64,000 nucleotides of DNA, taken from the NCBI RefSeq assembly GCF_003330725.1, contig NZ_CP030840.1, positions 5,270,001 through 5,334,000 of the forward strand, read 5' to 3'. The translations under genes and the position numbers were made by a program. This document shows, piece after piece, positions 56,150 to 64,000 of this stretch (positions are counted from its first letter, which is position 1; each line of letters begins with the position of its first letter). The notes beneath the pieces are model-generated. The model worked only from the letters and a program-made list of their open reading frames with translations. It was not told the origin of the DNA and did not search any database. The DNA comes from Acidisarcina polymorpha. Lineage in GTDB: Bacteria > Acidobacteriota > Terriglobia > Terriglobales > Acidobacteriaceae.

Positions 56150-57520
56150 GTGACAGTGTACAACCCGAATCGCCGGAGCTTTATCAAGACAGCAGGAGTG
56201 GCGACCGCGACCGCATTCGCCGGAACCAAATTGCACATCCTGGCCGCGGCCCAGAATGAGCCCGCTGCCCCGGTCTCTGCGAACGACCACATCCAGATAG
56301 CCCTCATTGGCGCGGGTGGCCAGGGCATGGGTGATACCAAGGTTGCCTTGGAGGTTCCCGGCGTCAAGCTGGTTGCCGTTGCCGACTGCTACAACGGCCG
56401 CCTGGATCATTCCAAAGAACTCTGGGGCAGTGACATCTTCACCACTCGCGACTACGGCGAGATCCTGGCCCGCAAAGACATCGACGCCGTCATCATCGGG
56501 ACGCCCGACCACTGGCACAAACAGGCCTCGATCGACGCCATGAAGGCCGGCAAGGATGTCTACTGCGAGAAGCCGATGATTCATCTCTACTCCGATGGGC
56601 CGGAAATGATCGAGACATCGCGGTCGACCAAGCGCATCTTGCAAGTAGGCAGCCAGCGAGTCAGCTCGATGGTCTATGCCAAAACCAAGGAGCTGCTCGC
56701 TTCAGGCGCCATCGGCCAGTTGAATATGGTGACTGCGCATTGGGACCGGAACTCTTCGCAGGGCGCGTGGAGCTATACCGTCCCGCTCGATGCCTCAACC
56801 GAGACCTGCGATTGGCCGCGTTTTCTGGGAACCGCCCCTAAGATTCCCTTCAATGCGGAACACTTTTTTCAATGGCGTAAGTGGAAAGCCTATGGAACCG
56901 GTGTGGCCGGCGACCTCTTCGTTCATCTCTTCAGTGGAACCCATTTCATCACCGGCTCTCACGGCCCCACCCGCGGCATGGCGACCGGCGGCCTGCGTTT
57001 CTGGAAGGACGGCCGCGATGTTCCCGACGTGATGCTGGCGCTCTTCGATTATCCCGACTTCAATCTGAACCTGCGCGTCAACTTCGTCGACGGTGGCTCA
57101 GAGAGCGAAGGCCTGCTCTTTACCGGCTCGGAAGGAATGCTCGAAATCGGCGGCAACGGCGTCACCGTCAGCCGCACACCGCTCGCAAAAGGACCGGGAC
57201 TCACCATCGGCACCTTTACCGAAGCGATGCAAAAGCAGATAACCGCCCAGTATATGGAGAAGTATCCGCCTGTCCACGCGACCGGCGAGCCTCCGCTAGC
57301 GACCGAACGATATCAAGCGCCTCATGGATACAGCGACAGTTACGATCACTTTCATAACTTCTTCGACTCCGTGCGAACCAGGAAGCCGGTTGTCGAAGAT
57401 GCGGTCTTCGGCTTCCGCGCGGCTGGCGCGGCTTTGCTTAGTAACTTGAGTTACGAGAAAGATGCCATCGTCCATTGGAATCCCGAAGAGATGAAGTTGG
57501 TTGGGCACGAACGTAGTTAG
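56150..57520 (+). CDS. Tat-exported Gfo/Idh/MocA-family oxidoreductase
   Basis: 456 residues. A twin-arginine signal (NRRSFIKTAGVATATAFAG) is at the N-terminus. Rossmann fold: IQIALIGAGGQGMGDTKVAL. Then comes the GTPDHWHKQASIDAMKAGKDVYCEKPM core, containing the conserved EKP lysine. The C-terminal beta-sheet domain ends near NLSYEKDAIVHWN. NAD(P)-dependent periplasmic members act on sugars, glycosides or inositols; the substrate here is unknown. GTG 56150 or GTG 56156 may be the start. Confidence 0.9.
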   Translation: MTVYNPNRRSFIKTAGVATATAFAGTKLHILAAAQNEPAAPVSANDHIQIALIGAGGQGMGDTKVALEVPGVKLVAVADCYNGRLDHSKELWGSDIFTTRDYGEILARKDIDAVIIGTPDHWHKQASIDAMKAGKDVYCEKPMIHLYSDGPEMIETSRSTKRILQVGSQRVSSMVYAKTKELLASGAIGQLNMVTAHWDRNSSQGAWSYTVPLDASTETCDWPRFLGTAPKIPFNAEHFFQWRKWKAYGTGVAGDLFVHLFSGTHFITGSHGPTRGMATGGLRFWKDGRDVPDVMLALFDYPDFNLNLRVNFVDGGSESEGLLFTGSEGMLEIGGNGVTVSRTPLAKGPGLTIGTFTEAMQKQITAQYMEKYPPVHATGEPPLATERYQAPHGYSDSYDHFHNFFDSVRTRKPVVEDAVFGFRAAGAALLSNLSYEKDAIVHWNPEEMKLVGHERS

Positions 57521-57544
57521 GCGCACCGGGCCGTTTGCCTCTCC

Positions 57545-57574
57545 GGAAGTCAGGATTGTTGGGAAGTCAGGAAT
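57545..57574 (+). repeat. Short direct repeat after the oxidoreductase gene
   Basis: GGAAGTCAGGATT (57545-57557) recurs as GGAAGTCAGGAAT (57562-57574), period 17. It begins 25 nt past the stop codon. Confidence 0.6.
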
Positions 57575-57591
57575 ACTGGACCAACCGCTTC

Positions 57592-58899
57592 TCAGCTTTC
57601 CTGCTCCAGCGGATCCTCAATCAATCCTTCCGCCCTGCCCAGCAGTGTCCGTTCCTGCAGCATCGACATCGTCAGTCTCTGGCTTTGTTGCAAGTCTTCC
57701 AGGAAGTCGTTCTCAATGGTTCGAGCTAATTCTCGATCAAGCGCCGCCAGATTCACCTCATCGTTGAGCGCGAACGAGCGATGATCGAAGTTCGTGGATC
57801 CAACAACACTCCAGAGCCCGTCAACCGTCATCAACTTGGCGTGGATCATCGAAGGCTGATACTCGAAGATCTCCGCGCCGCCCTCGAGCAGATGGCGGAC
57901 GCTGTGGTGACTCATCCTCCGGATCATCGGATGATCGATGCGCGGACCCGCGGTGAGGATCTGCACTTGCACCCCGCGCCGCCTTACCGCCTCCACCAGT
58001 GCGCGGCGTGCGCTTCTATCGGGCAGGAAATAGGGTGTCGTGATCCGAATGCTCTTTCGCGCGCTCTTGATCAAGGCTTGAAAGAGGATCCGCGCTTGTG
58101 TGCCACCACCATGCGGGGTGCTCGAGACCACAAAGCTGGTCGATCCCTCGGGCAGCGCTCGAAACGCGAATTGTGCCGATCCTGAAAGGATCTCGCCCGA
58201 AGATTCAAGCCAGTTCTCGCAGAAGGTGGATATCAGTCCCGCAACCGCTTCGCCTTCGACGCAAAAAACCGTGTCTCGCCAGACCGGTGCCTTTGCTGTC
58301 GCATGAAGCCAGAAATCCGCGATGCCCGCGCCGCCGATAAACCCGGTCTCGCCATCGACGATCATCAGCTTGCGATGCGTGCGGTTGTTGACCTTCTGCC
58401 AGGTGTCCCAGCGGATGGGATGATACCACCGCATCTTACCGCCGGCGGCGCGAAGTTCATCGAAGTAGCTGAGGTGGGTGCTGAAGCTGCCCAGCGCATC
58501 TACGATGATCCTGACTTCAACGCCGGCCCGCGCTCGTTCCGCCAGCGCGTCGAGAAACTCGCGCCCGACCTCACCCTCCATAAACTCGTAAGTTTCCAGG
58601 TTGATCGCATGCTTCGCGCGCCGGATCGCCTCGAGCTGCGCCCTATAAAACTCGCTGCCGTTTTTGAGCCGGGTCATCCGCGACCTACGGACCGTGCCGT
58701 CCGTGATCAGACTGAGAAACTGCACGAATTCCTCCGAGTCGAGCGCCATACCCGGGTCGTCCGGCATGGAATAGGGAATCGACGGGCCGAAGAAATCAAG
58801 CAACACACGCGAGCCATAAAGCACCATCCCCCCAACGCCAATAGCGGCCAGGGCTCGCGTCGCCGTGCGCGATCGGTTTTGAGCGGGAGTGTCAGCCAT
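57592..58899 (-). CDS. Phospholipase D-family protein, cardiolipin-synthase-like
   Basis: 435 residues from ATG 58899 (MADTPAQNRS). One N-terminal membrane helix (ALAAIGVGGMVLYGSRVLLDFF). Two HKD motifs: HRKLMIVDGETGFIGGAGIAD and HAKLMTVDGLWSVVGSTNFDHRS. Such enzymes make cardiolipin from two phosphatidylglycerols, or act as phospholipases. A start at 58947 would lengthen the N-terminus without evidence. It lies 93 nt downstream of the pseudo-hydrolase gene on the same strand. Confidence 0.9.
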   Translation of the reverse strand: MADTPAQNRSRTATRALAAIGVGGMVLYGSRVLLDFFGPSIPYSMPDDPGMALDSEEFVQFLSLITDGTVRRSRMTRLKNGSEFYRAQLEAIRRAKHAINLETYEFMEGEVGREFLDALAERARAGVEVRIIVDALGSFSTHLSYFDELRAAGGKMRWYHPIRWDTWQKVNNRTHRKLMIVDGETGFIGGAGIADFWLHATAKAPVWRDTVFCVEGEAVAGLISTFCENWLESSGEILSGSAQFAFRALPEGSTSFVVSSTPHGGGTQARILFQALIKSARKSIRITTPYFLPDRSARRALVEAVRRRGVQVQILTAGPRIDHPMIRRMSHHSVRHLLEGGAEIFEYQPSMIHAKLMTVDGLWSVVGSTNFDHRSFALNDEVNLAALDRELARTIENDFLEDLQQSQRLTMSMLQERTLLGRAEGLIEDPLEQES

Positions 58900-58992
58900 G
58901 CAAGGCAAGAATACTAGGGCCAGGTTACAACGGGGTAGCTTGTGCAACGAAGGGGCTCGGCCTCAGCCGCTGAGGGAACACTCGGCCGACAA

Positions 58993-59982
58993 TCAGTGAG
59001 TAGCGGAACGCACGTCTCTCAGGAACTCCGCCAGCGTTGGCCGATAACGCGGATCACTTGTAGGCGACGGGCCCAGCAGAACCAGCAATCTCGGGCCATT
59101 CGCGGCGGCCTGGTTCAGAATGATGGGCGACGCTGGTTGTTTTCCACTCGCGACCAACCCCGCCGCTGGCTCTCCCAACACCAGACCCAGCTGCTGCAAC
59201 TTTGGCATGATCTCGAAGCGGTCCCGGAAGAGCCACTGAATGGGCAGCAGATGAGTGCGGGAGTCCGCCTCAATAAGGCTTAAGGCCGGAGGCGCTGGAT
59301 TCTCAAGCACCAGCGCTGGCGACTCCCGATGCCGCACGGCCGCCTCCACAGCGATGGTTGCTCCGAGTCCCGATCCGTAAAGAACGATTGACTTCGGATC
59401 GAGATGCCGGATGTCCGTGAGATAGTTCCACGCGGCATCGGCGTCTTCGTATACCCGGCTTTCGGAAGGGTGATCGTTGACGCTATTCCCGAAGCCGCGA
59501 TAGTCGAAAGCAAAGATGTTGGCCCCGAGCGAATGCAGCGTCTTGAGCTGCTCTCCTACATTCGCAAGCGAACCGCTGCCGTCGTGAAAAAAAAGGATGG
59601 TTCGGTCCGCGAGAAGGGCGTTCGCCTCCGCCGGGATCCACCAGCCGTTGAGCTGAGCTATGCCGGTGCCGGTGTAGTCGAAACGAACGTCGTCATACCT
59701 GAGGCCGAGCGATGCTGGTGTCGTCGCGACCGCTCGCGAGGGATGAAACACCACCTGCCATTGACCTTGATAGAAGAGCAGGCAGAGGGTCAGATAGGCG
59801 GAGATCGCCGCAAACCCAACCACCGCGAGCAATGCATAGAGCAACCAGCGCCCGCTGACCAGTGGCTGTTGTTGCGCCAACGGGTCTTGCCAGCCTGGCG
59901 GCGGCGTGCGGGCCGACCTTCGTTCTGCCGTACGGGTGGCCTTCGAACCGGAATTGCGAGGGGTGGACGGCTTCGCGCTCAT
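58993..59982 (-). CDS. Membrane-anchored alpha/beta hydrolase fold protein lacking the catalytic nucleophile
   Basis: 329 residues: a basic N-terminal tail, one TM helix (about 47-70), then an alpha/beta hydrolase domain (ILFFHDGSGSLANV, AFDYRGFGNSVNDHPSE). At the nucleophile elbow, related proteins read GRSLG, but here it is VLYGSGLGATIAVEAA, so the Ser position (205) is Gly. The C-terminal His motif (GHN-like) is also not found; the end reads LLGPSPTSDPRYRPTLAEFL. It looks like a catalytically inactive, possibly scaffolding protein. It sits between a small zinc-ribbon gene and a PLD gene. Confidence 0.8.
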   Translation of the reverse strand: MSAKPSTPRNSGSKATRTAERRSARTPPPGWQDPLAQQQPLVSGRWLLYALLAVVGFAAISAYLTLCLLFYQGQWQVVFHPSRAVATTPASLGLRYDDVRFDYTGTGIAQLNGWWIPAEANALLADRTILFFHDGSGSLANVGEQLKTLHSLGANIFAFDYRGFGNSVNDHPSESRVYEDADAAWNYLTDIRHLDPKSIVLYGSGLGATIAVEAAVRHRESPALVLENPAPPALSLIEADSRTHLLPIQWLFRDRFEIMPKLQQLGLVLGEPAAGLVASGKQPASPIILNQAAANGPRLLVLLGPSPTSDPRYRPTLAEFLRDVRSATH

Positions 59983-59985
59983 CGT

Positions 59986-60159
59986 CTAACCGAAGCCTAG
60001 TTCGTCCGAGGATTCAAGCGGCGTGCCGCAGACGCGGCAGATCACCGCCGAGCAGTCCCCACAAACCAGCGGATCCAGAACAACCCGCGCACAGGTCGCG
60101 CACCACAGTTGTGCGGACTCAACTTGATCCGGCGGCGAGGGCTGATTCTGCAAAGGCAT
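59986..60159 (-). CDS. Small zinc-ribbon protein
   Basis: 57 residues from ATG 60159 (MPLQNQPSPPDQVESAQLWCATC). Cys pairs CATC, CGDC, and CRVC suggest metal binding. The rest is DPLVCGDCSAVICRVCGTPLESSDELGFG. The frame extends upstream to 60267, but that part overlaps the padR promoter and reads unlike a protein. It ends just before the hydrolase-like gene, 3 nt from its start, which suggests coupling. Confidence 0.75.
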   Translation of the reverse strand: MPLQNQPSPPDQVESAQLWCATCARVVLDPLVCGDCSAVICRVCGTPLESSDELGFG

Positions 60160-60237
60160 CCCGAGAAAAGCGTAGCATGTCGGGATCTCCGGGCAGGCGC
60201 CAGCCAAGTATGCCATCTGCGAATTCCGCCATACGCC

Positions 60238-60301
60238 CATACTCCTATTGCCTTCCCATAAGACCATGTGCTATATATTGCTTGCCAATAGGAGGAGTAT
60301 G
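60238..60301 (+). promoter_or_regulatory. Candidate promoter and operator of padR-ADOP
   Basis: TTGCCT (60248-60253), 18-bp spacer, TATATA (60272-60277) form a promoter candidate. The inverted arms CATACTCCTATTG (60238-60250) and CAATAGGAGGAGTATG (60286-60301) flank it, with one 3-nt insertion in the right arm. The right arm includes the ribosome-binding site and start codon. PadR repressors commonly bind such palindromes in their own promoter. Confidence 0.6.
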
Positions 60302-60640
60302 GGAGACAAGCCCGATGTCTGGCAGGGCACACTCGCCCTGATGGTCCTCAAAACTTTGGAGACGATGGGGCCGCAGCATGGCTACGGCATCGCCCGCCGC
60401 ATCGAACAGACCAGCGGCAATCTCCTCTCGCTCAATTACGGCACCCTCTATCCGGCGCTCCTGAAGCTCGAGCAGGAGGGCGCGATCTCCTCAGAATGGG
60501 GAATGTCGGAGAACAATCGCAAGGCTAAGTTCTACAAACTTACCCGCTCCGGGCGCAAGCAGCTGGAGCGCGCTGCCCGCGACTGGGAGCAAGCCACTGC
60601 CATCGTCGGGCGCTTTCTCTCTCCAGCCGAGGAGGCGTGA
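60299..60640 (+). CDS. PadR-family transcriptional regulator
   Basis: 113 residues from ATG 60299 with AGGAGGAG just upstream. The sequence MGDKPDVWQGTLALMVLKTLETMGPQHGYGIARRIEQTSG...LLSLNYGTLYPALLKLEQEGAI is the PadR winged helix. A C-terminal dimerisation helix follows. Its TGA overlaps the ATG of the permease gene (TGATG). PadR genes immediately upstream of ADOP permeases are characteristic of acidobacteria, and the protein likely represses the pair. Confidence 0.95.
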   Translation: MGDKPDVWQGTLALMVLKTLETMGPQHGYGIARRIEQTSGNLLSLNYGTLYPALLKLEQEGAISSEWGMSENNRKAKFYKLTRSGRKQLERAARDWEQATAIVGRFLSPAEEA

Positions 60641-63375
60641 TGCAATCCCACTTGATCTCATTCCCCGCCAGCCTCAGGGCGCTTTGGCTCCGCCTCCGGG
60701 CGGCAATCGACCCCGGCCGCGCCAATCGCGACTTCTCCGCCGAGCTTCAGAGTCATCTCGACATGCATATCGAAGATAACGTCCGCTCCGGCATGACTCT
60801 GAAAGAAGCACGCCGGCAGGCGCTGATCCAACTCGGCGGCTTTGAGCAGACCCAGCAGGCATGGCGGGAGCGCAATACGCTCCCCATGCTCGAGACCCTC
60901 TGTAAGGACATCCAATTCGGCCTGCGCACCATGGCCCGCAACCCCGCATTCACCGCGGTCGCCATCCTCACCCTCGCCATCGGCATCGGCGTCACCGCAA
61001 CTGTCTTCTCCTGGATCGATACGGTGCTGCTCCGGCCGCTTGGCGGCGTGACCGATCCGCAGCATCTGCTCACCCTGGAGGCGGTGACCGCCAATGGCGC
61101 GTATATTCCGAACTCCTATCCCGACTATCGCGACTTTCGCGACAACCTCAAGCTGCTGGACGGAATCGCCGTCACTCACCCGGCAATCTTCAGCATCGGC
61201 AAAGACGATCATGCCGAGCGCGCCTGGGGTGAACTCGTCTCCGGAAACTACTTCGCCGTGCTCGGAGTCAGCCCACAGCTTGGGCGCGTCTTCTCCCCGC
61301 AAGAATACAGCGACAAACCCGGCGCATTTCCCATCGCCGTGATCAGCGATCGCTATTGGAGGTCGCACTATAACGCCAATCCAGAGATCGTCGGCAAGAC
61401 GATCCGGGTGAACCAGCACGAGTTGACGGTTGTCGGTATCGCGCCTCCCGCATTCCATGGCTCCATCCCCGCCGAGGCATTCGACCTATGGGTGCCATAC
61501 ATGGAGCAGCCCACGCTCAATGGTGTCGACGAGTGGATGCTGCGCGATCGCGGTGACCGCAATATGCTCGGCATCGCCCGTCTGAGAGCGGGAGTGACCA
61601 TGCAGCAGGCGCAAGCCGAACTCGCGGCGCTGGCCGCGAGAATGGCGATCGCCGACGCCGACATGGACCAGGGCATGAGCGCCATTCTCCTGCCTCTCTG
61701 GAAATCGCCTCACGGTCCCCAGGGCCTGCTCGCCGGTCCGCTGCGCATCCTGATGGGCGTCTGCATTCTCGTCCTTCTGGTGGTTTGCGCGAACGTCGCG
61801 AATCTGTTGCTCGCCCGCGCCACCGTGCGCGAGAAAGAATTCAGCACCCGCCTCGCCCTCGGCGCTGGTCGCGGACGCCTCACTCGCCAGGTGCTCACCG
61901 AGACCCTGTTGCTGACCGCCTCCGGAGCAGCGCTCGGCATCGCCATCACCCCGTGGATGAGCCGCGCGCTCCAGGCGCTGATGCCACCCGGACAGTTATC
62001 GCTCTCCCTCGACACGCCCATCAATCTGCATGTTCTCGCCTTCGCCGCCGGTATCGGCTTGCTGACCACCATCGCCGCTGGAGTCTTCCCCGCCATGCAA
62101 GCCGGGCGCACCGATCTCAACACCCGGCTCAACGAGGGCGGTCGCAGCGGCCTCGCCGGTCGTGGCCGCCATCGCCTGCGCTCCGCTCTCGTGGCCTCCG
62201 AAGTCGCGCTCGCTCTGGTCGCGCTGGTCTGCGCCGGCCTCTTTGCCCAGGGATTCGCCGAGACCAGCCGCATCGATCCCGGCTTCGATCCCAATCACGT
62301 TCTCCTCAGTCAGTTCTCGCTCGCCACCAACGGCTATAGCCTCGAACAGCGCAAACTCTTCTCACGTAGATTGAAAGCGAAGCTGGAGTCAGTCTCGGGA
62401 GTGACCAATGTGGCCTATGCAGACGGCGTCCCGCTCGGCTTTGAACCTAGCTGGTGGGAAGACCTCCAGATCGACGGCTACGTCCCGGCGTCTGGCGAGA
62501 ACATGAAGACCTTCCGCAACGTCGTATCTCCCGGCTATCTCGGACTCATGCACATCCCGCTGCTCGACGGCCGCGACTTCAACGAACAGGACGATGAAAA
62601 CTCCCAGCCGGTCATGATCGTGAACCAGACCTTCGTCCAACGCTTCCTCGGCGGCGGCAGCGTCATCGGCCGGCGCGTTCATGGCTGGGGCCAATGGTTT
62701 CGCATCGTCGGCGTCGCGAAGGACAGCAAATACCACTACCCCAACGAATCCCCGGTCCCATACTTCTACGTGCCTTTCCGGCAAATCTACCGCGCCGACA
62801 TGAACCTCGCGTTCTATGTACGAACCAAGCTCGAACCGATGACTGTCCTGGCCGCCTTGCGGTCCGCGGTCCACGAAATAGACCCCAGTGTCACCGTCTT
62901 CAACCCGATTCCATTGAAGGACTATATCGGCGCATCCCTCTACCCGCAGAAGCTGGCTGCCACGCTGCTCACCATACTCGGAGGATTAGCCGTGCTGCTC
63001 GCCGCTGTTGGCCTCTACAGCGTTATGGCCTACGCCGTCGCCCAGCGCACCCAGGAAATCGGCGTCCGAATGGCGCTCGGCGCCAGGCCGCGAGATGTGT
63101 TGAACCTCGTCGTCGGTCAGGGACTTACATTAACCGGTTGGGGACTCGCGGCAGGTGCTGTGTTGGCCTTCGGGGTGGCCCGCAGCGTCGCCGCCATCGA
63201 GTTCACCGACTCGGCGATGGGTAGCGGCGCCAAGCTGATGGGGTCTCCCGCGAGCAACCCCGCGATCTATGCCGGAGCCGCGCTCTTGCTCTGCGCGGTC
63301 GGCGCTCTGGCAGCCTATCTCCCCGCGCGCCGCGCCGCGTCCATCGACCCTATGCGCGCGCTAAGAACCGAATAG
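60640..63375 (+). CDS. PadR-linked ADOP-type ABC permease
   Basis: 911 residues from ATG 60640 (GTG 60637 is adjacent). A soluble N-terminal prefix (about 1-90, FSAELQSHLDMHIEDNVRSGMTLKEARRQALIQLGGFEQTQQAWRE) typical of PadR-linked ADOPs precedes two MacB_PCD/FtsX repeats (CKDIQFGLRTMARNPAFTAVAILTLAIGIG; RTQEIGVRMALGARPRDVL). The C-terminus has LPARRAASIDPMRALRTE. No ATPase gene accompanies it, unlike the pair at 24607-29559. Confidence 0.94.
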   Translation: MQSHLISFPASLRALWLRLRAAIDPGRANRDFSAELQSHLDMHIEDNVRSGMTLKEARRQALIQLGGFEQTQQAWRERNTLPMLETLCKDIQFGLRTMARNPAFTAVAILTLAIGIGVTATVFSWIDTVLLRPLGGVTDPQHLLTLEAVTANGAYIPNSYPDYRDFRDNLKLLDGIAVTHPAIFSIGKDDHAERAWGELVSGNYFAVLGVSPQLGRVFSPQEYSDKPGAFPIAVISDRYWRSHYNANPEIVGKTIRVNQHELTVVGIAPPAFHGSIPAEAFDLWVPYMEQPTLNGVDEWMLRDRGDRNMLGIARLRAGVTMQQAQAELAALAARMAIADADMDQGMSAILLPLWKSPHGPQGLLAGPLRILMGVCILVLLVVCANVANLLLARATVREKEFSTRLALGAGRGRLTRQVLTETLLLTASGAALGIAITPWMSRALQALMPPGQLSLSLDTPINLHVLAFAAGIGLLTTIAAGVFPAMQAGRTDLNTRLNEGGRSGLAGRGRHRLRSALVASEVALALVALVCAGLFAQGFAETSRIDPGFDPNHVLLSQFSLATNGYSLEQRKLFSRRLKAKLESVSGVTNVAYADGVPLGFEPSWWEDLQIDGYVPASGENMKTFRNVVSPGYLGLMHIPLLDGRDFNEQDDENSQPVMIVNQTFVQRFLGGGSVIGRRVHGWGQWFRIVGVAKDSKYHYPNESPVPYFYVPFRQIYRADMNLAFYVRTKLEPMTVLAALRSAVHEIDPSVTVFNPIPLKDYIGASLYPQKLAATLLTILGGLAVLLAAVGLYSVMAYAVAQRTQEIGVRMALGARPRDVLNLVVGQGLTLTGWGLAAGAVLAFGVARSVAAIEFTDSAMGSGAKLMGSPASNPAIYAGAALLLCAVGALAAYLPARRAASIDPMRALRTE

Positions 63376-63392
63376 GAGATAGATCCCAAGAC

Positions 63393-64000
63393 TCAACGGG
63401 CGGCCGCCAGAACGTGATAGCTGTGCACCAGAAATTGGCCCCCCAGCACCAGCAGCCAGATCCAAAGCGCCAGGCGCAACGGACGCCGTGGAATCGTCCC
63501 GCTCACTAACGTCCCGGAGACCGCTCCGAACACGCCGCCTACGATGAGATGGATCAACAACTGAGGGTCAGTGGCGTGCGAGAACCAGTGCGCGCCGCTC
63601 CCGATCAGCGACATCAGGAAGCCAAAGACGATGTCCGTCCCGACCACCTGCGCGGGGAGCAACGGCGTCAGCGCCAGCAGCGCCGCGCTACCCAATGCTC
63701 CCGCGCCAGCAGAGGAAAACCCGACCTCCGCCCCCACCGGAAACATCAGCCACGGCAGGATAGGGCTGCGGTCCGCCGCATCTGGCTTCCACCCTGCTGG
63801 CCGCAGAGATGCGTAGATCTGCCAGCTCGCCGTGCCCACCAGGATCGCGCCAAGCAGCGCATTGATCAGGTTTTGTGAGCCACCGGTCACCAGATGCTTC
63901 AATGCGAAGGAGCCGACGAGAACCCCCGGAACTCCGCCCAGAAGCATGTAGCCAAGCGTCCGCCATGCCACCTGCTGACGAAAGATCTGCGCCGGTACCA
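63393..64000 (-). CDS. TauE/SafE-family membrane exporter, 3' part
   Basis: At least 202 residues, cut by the right edge; the frame is open to 64000 (IFRQQVAWRTLGYM...). Several hydrophobic segments: LGYMLLGGVPGVLVGSFALKHL, LINALLGAILVGTASWQIYA, LMFPVGAEVGFSSAGAGALGSAALLALTPL and LIGSGAHWF. GGVPGVLVGS and the repeat GFSSAGAGALG fit the sulfite/sulfonate exporter family TauE/SafE (DUF81). It converges with the ADOP gene. The substrate is unknown. Confidence 0.88.
   Translation of the reverse strand, partial: VPAQIFRQQVAWRTLGYMLLGGVPGVLVGSFALKHLVTGGSQNLINALLGAILVGTASWQIYASLRPAGWKPDAADRSPILPWLMFPVGAEVGFSSAGAGALGSAALLALTPLLPAQVVGTDIVFGFLMSLIGSGAHWFSHATDPQLLIHLIVGGVFGAVSGTLVSGTIPRRPLRLALWIWLLVLGGQFLVHSYHVLAAAR

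Overview
The window reads as chromosomal DNA of an acidobacterium, most likely of the Acidobacteriaceae/Terriglobia type. This is inferred from long macrolide-exporter-like (MacB/FtsX, 'ADOP') permeases, one of them behind a PadR repressor gene, a carboxypeptidase-regulatory-like TonB receptor, a DUF1272 protein, a bacterial myo-inositol oxygenase and GC-rich codon usage. No rRNA, tRNA, CRISPR array, insertion sequence, phage gene or origin was seen.

Layout. 1-12065 (+): the end of the S10/spc cluster and the alpha operon: rpsQ (partial)-rplN-rplX-rplE-rpsN-rpsH-rplF-rplR-rpsE-rpmD-rplO-secY-adk-map-infA-rpmJ-rpsM-rpsK-[DUF1272]-rpsD-rpoA-rplQ, closed by an intrinsic terminator at 12090. Spacers are unusually long for a ribosomal operon. 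12157-15683: a membrane-anchored PP2C/RsbU-type phosphatase (+), then a YdeI-family protein and guaB (-). 15953-22004 (+): promoter and leader hairpin, rimP-nusA-infB, terminator.

22166-35275 (+): a self-contained export system: HlyD-like adaptor, ABC ATPase, two large MacB/FtsX-type permeases, a second divergent ATPase, a TolC-like outer-membrane channel, then an NtrC-type regulator and its sensor kinase. The last five genes are tightly packed or overlapping. Together they can form an inner membrane-periplasm-outer membrane exporter with its own two-component control.

35326-40226 (-): TonB-dependent receptor, small secreted Cys-rich protein, myo-inositol oxygenase and a secreted alpha/beta hydrolase. 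40594-46785 (+): two-domain VOC protein, TolB-like beta-propeller protein, CHAD protein, thiG, ruvC and a secreted unknown. 46921-50967: FecR-domain protein (+), rsmA (-), glgA (+). 51036-51666 (+): Phd/PIN toxin-antitoxin pair. 51722-55827 (-): APC permease, MscS-family channel, degenerate receiver-like protein. 56150-57520 (+): Tat-exported Gfo/Idh/MocA oxidoreductase. 57592-60159 (-): phospholipase D/cardiolipin synthase-like protein, a membrane-anchored alpha/beta hydrolase lacking its nucleophile, and a zinc-ribbon peptide. 60299-63375 (+): PadR repressor with an ADOP permease. The right edge cuts a TauE/SafE-like exporter (-).

The most unusual non-coding signal is a recurring set of short tandem duplications, mostly just 3' of stop codons. 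Two of them (rplN, TonB receptor) duplicate the end of the gene including its stop codon. Larger degenerate arrays lie at 24281-24389, 40372-40516 and 53202-53269. All calls come from reading the sequence; no database search was run.
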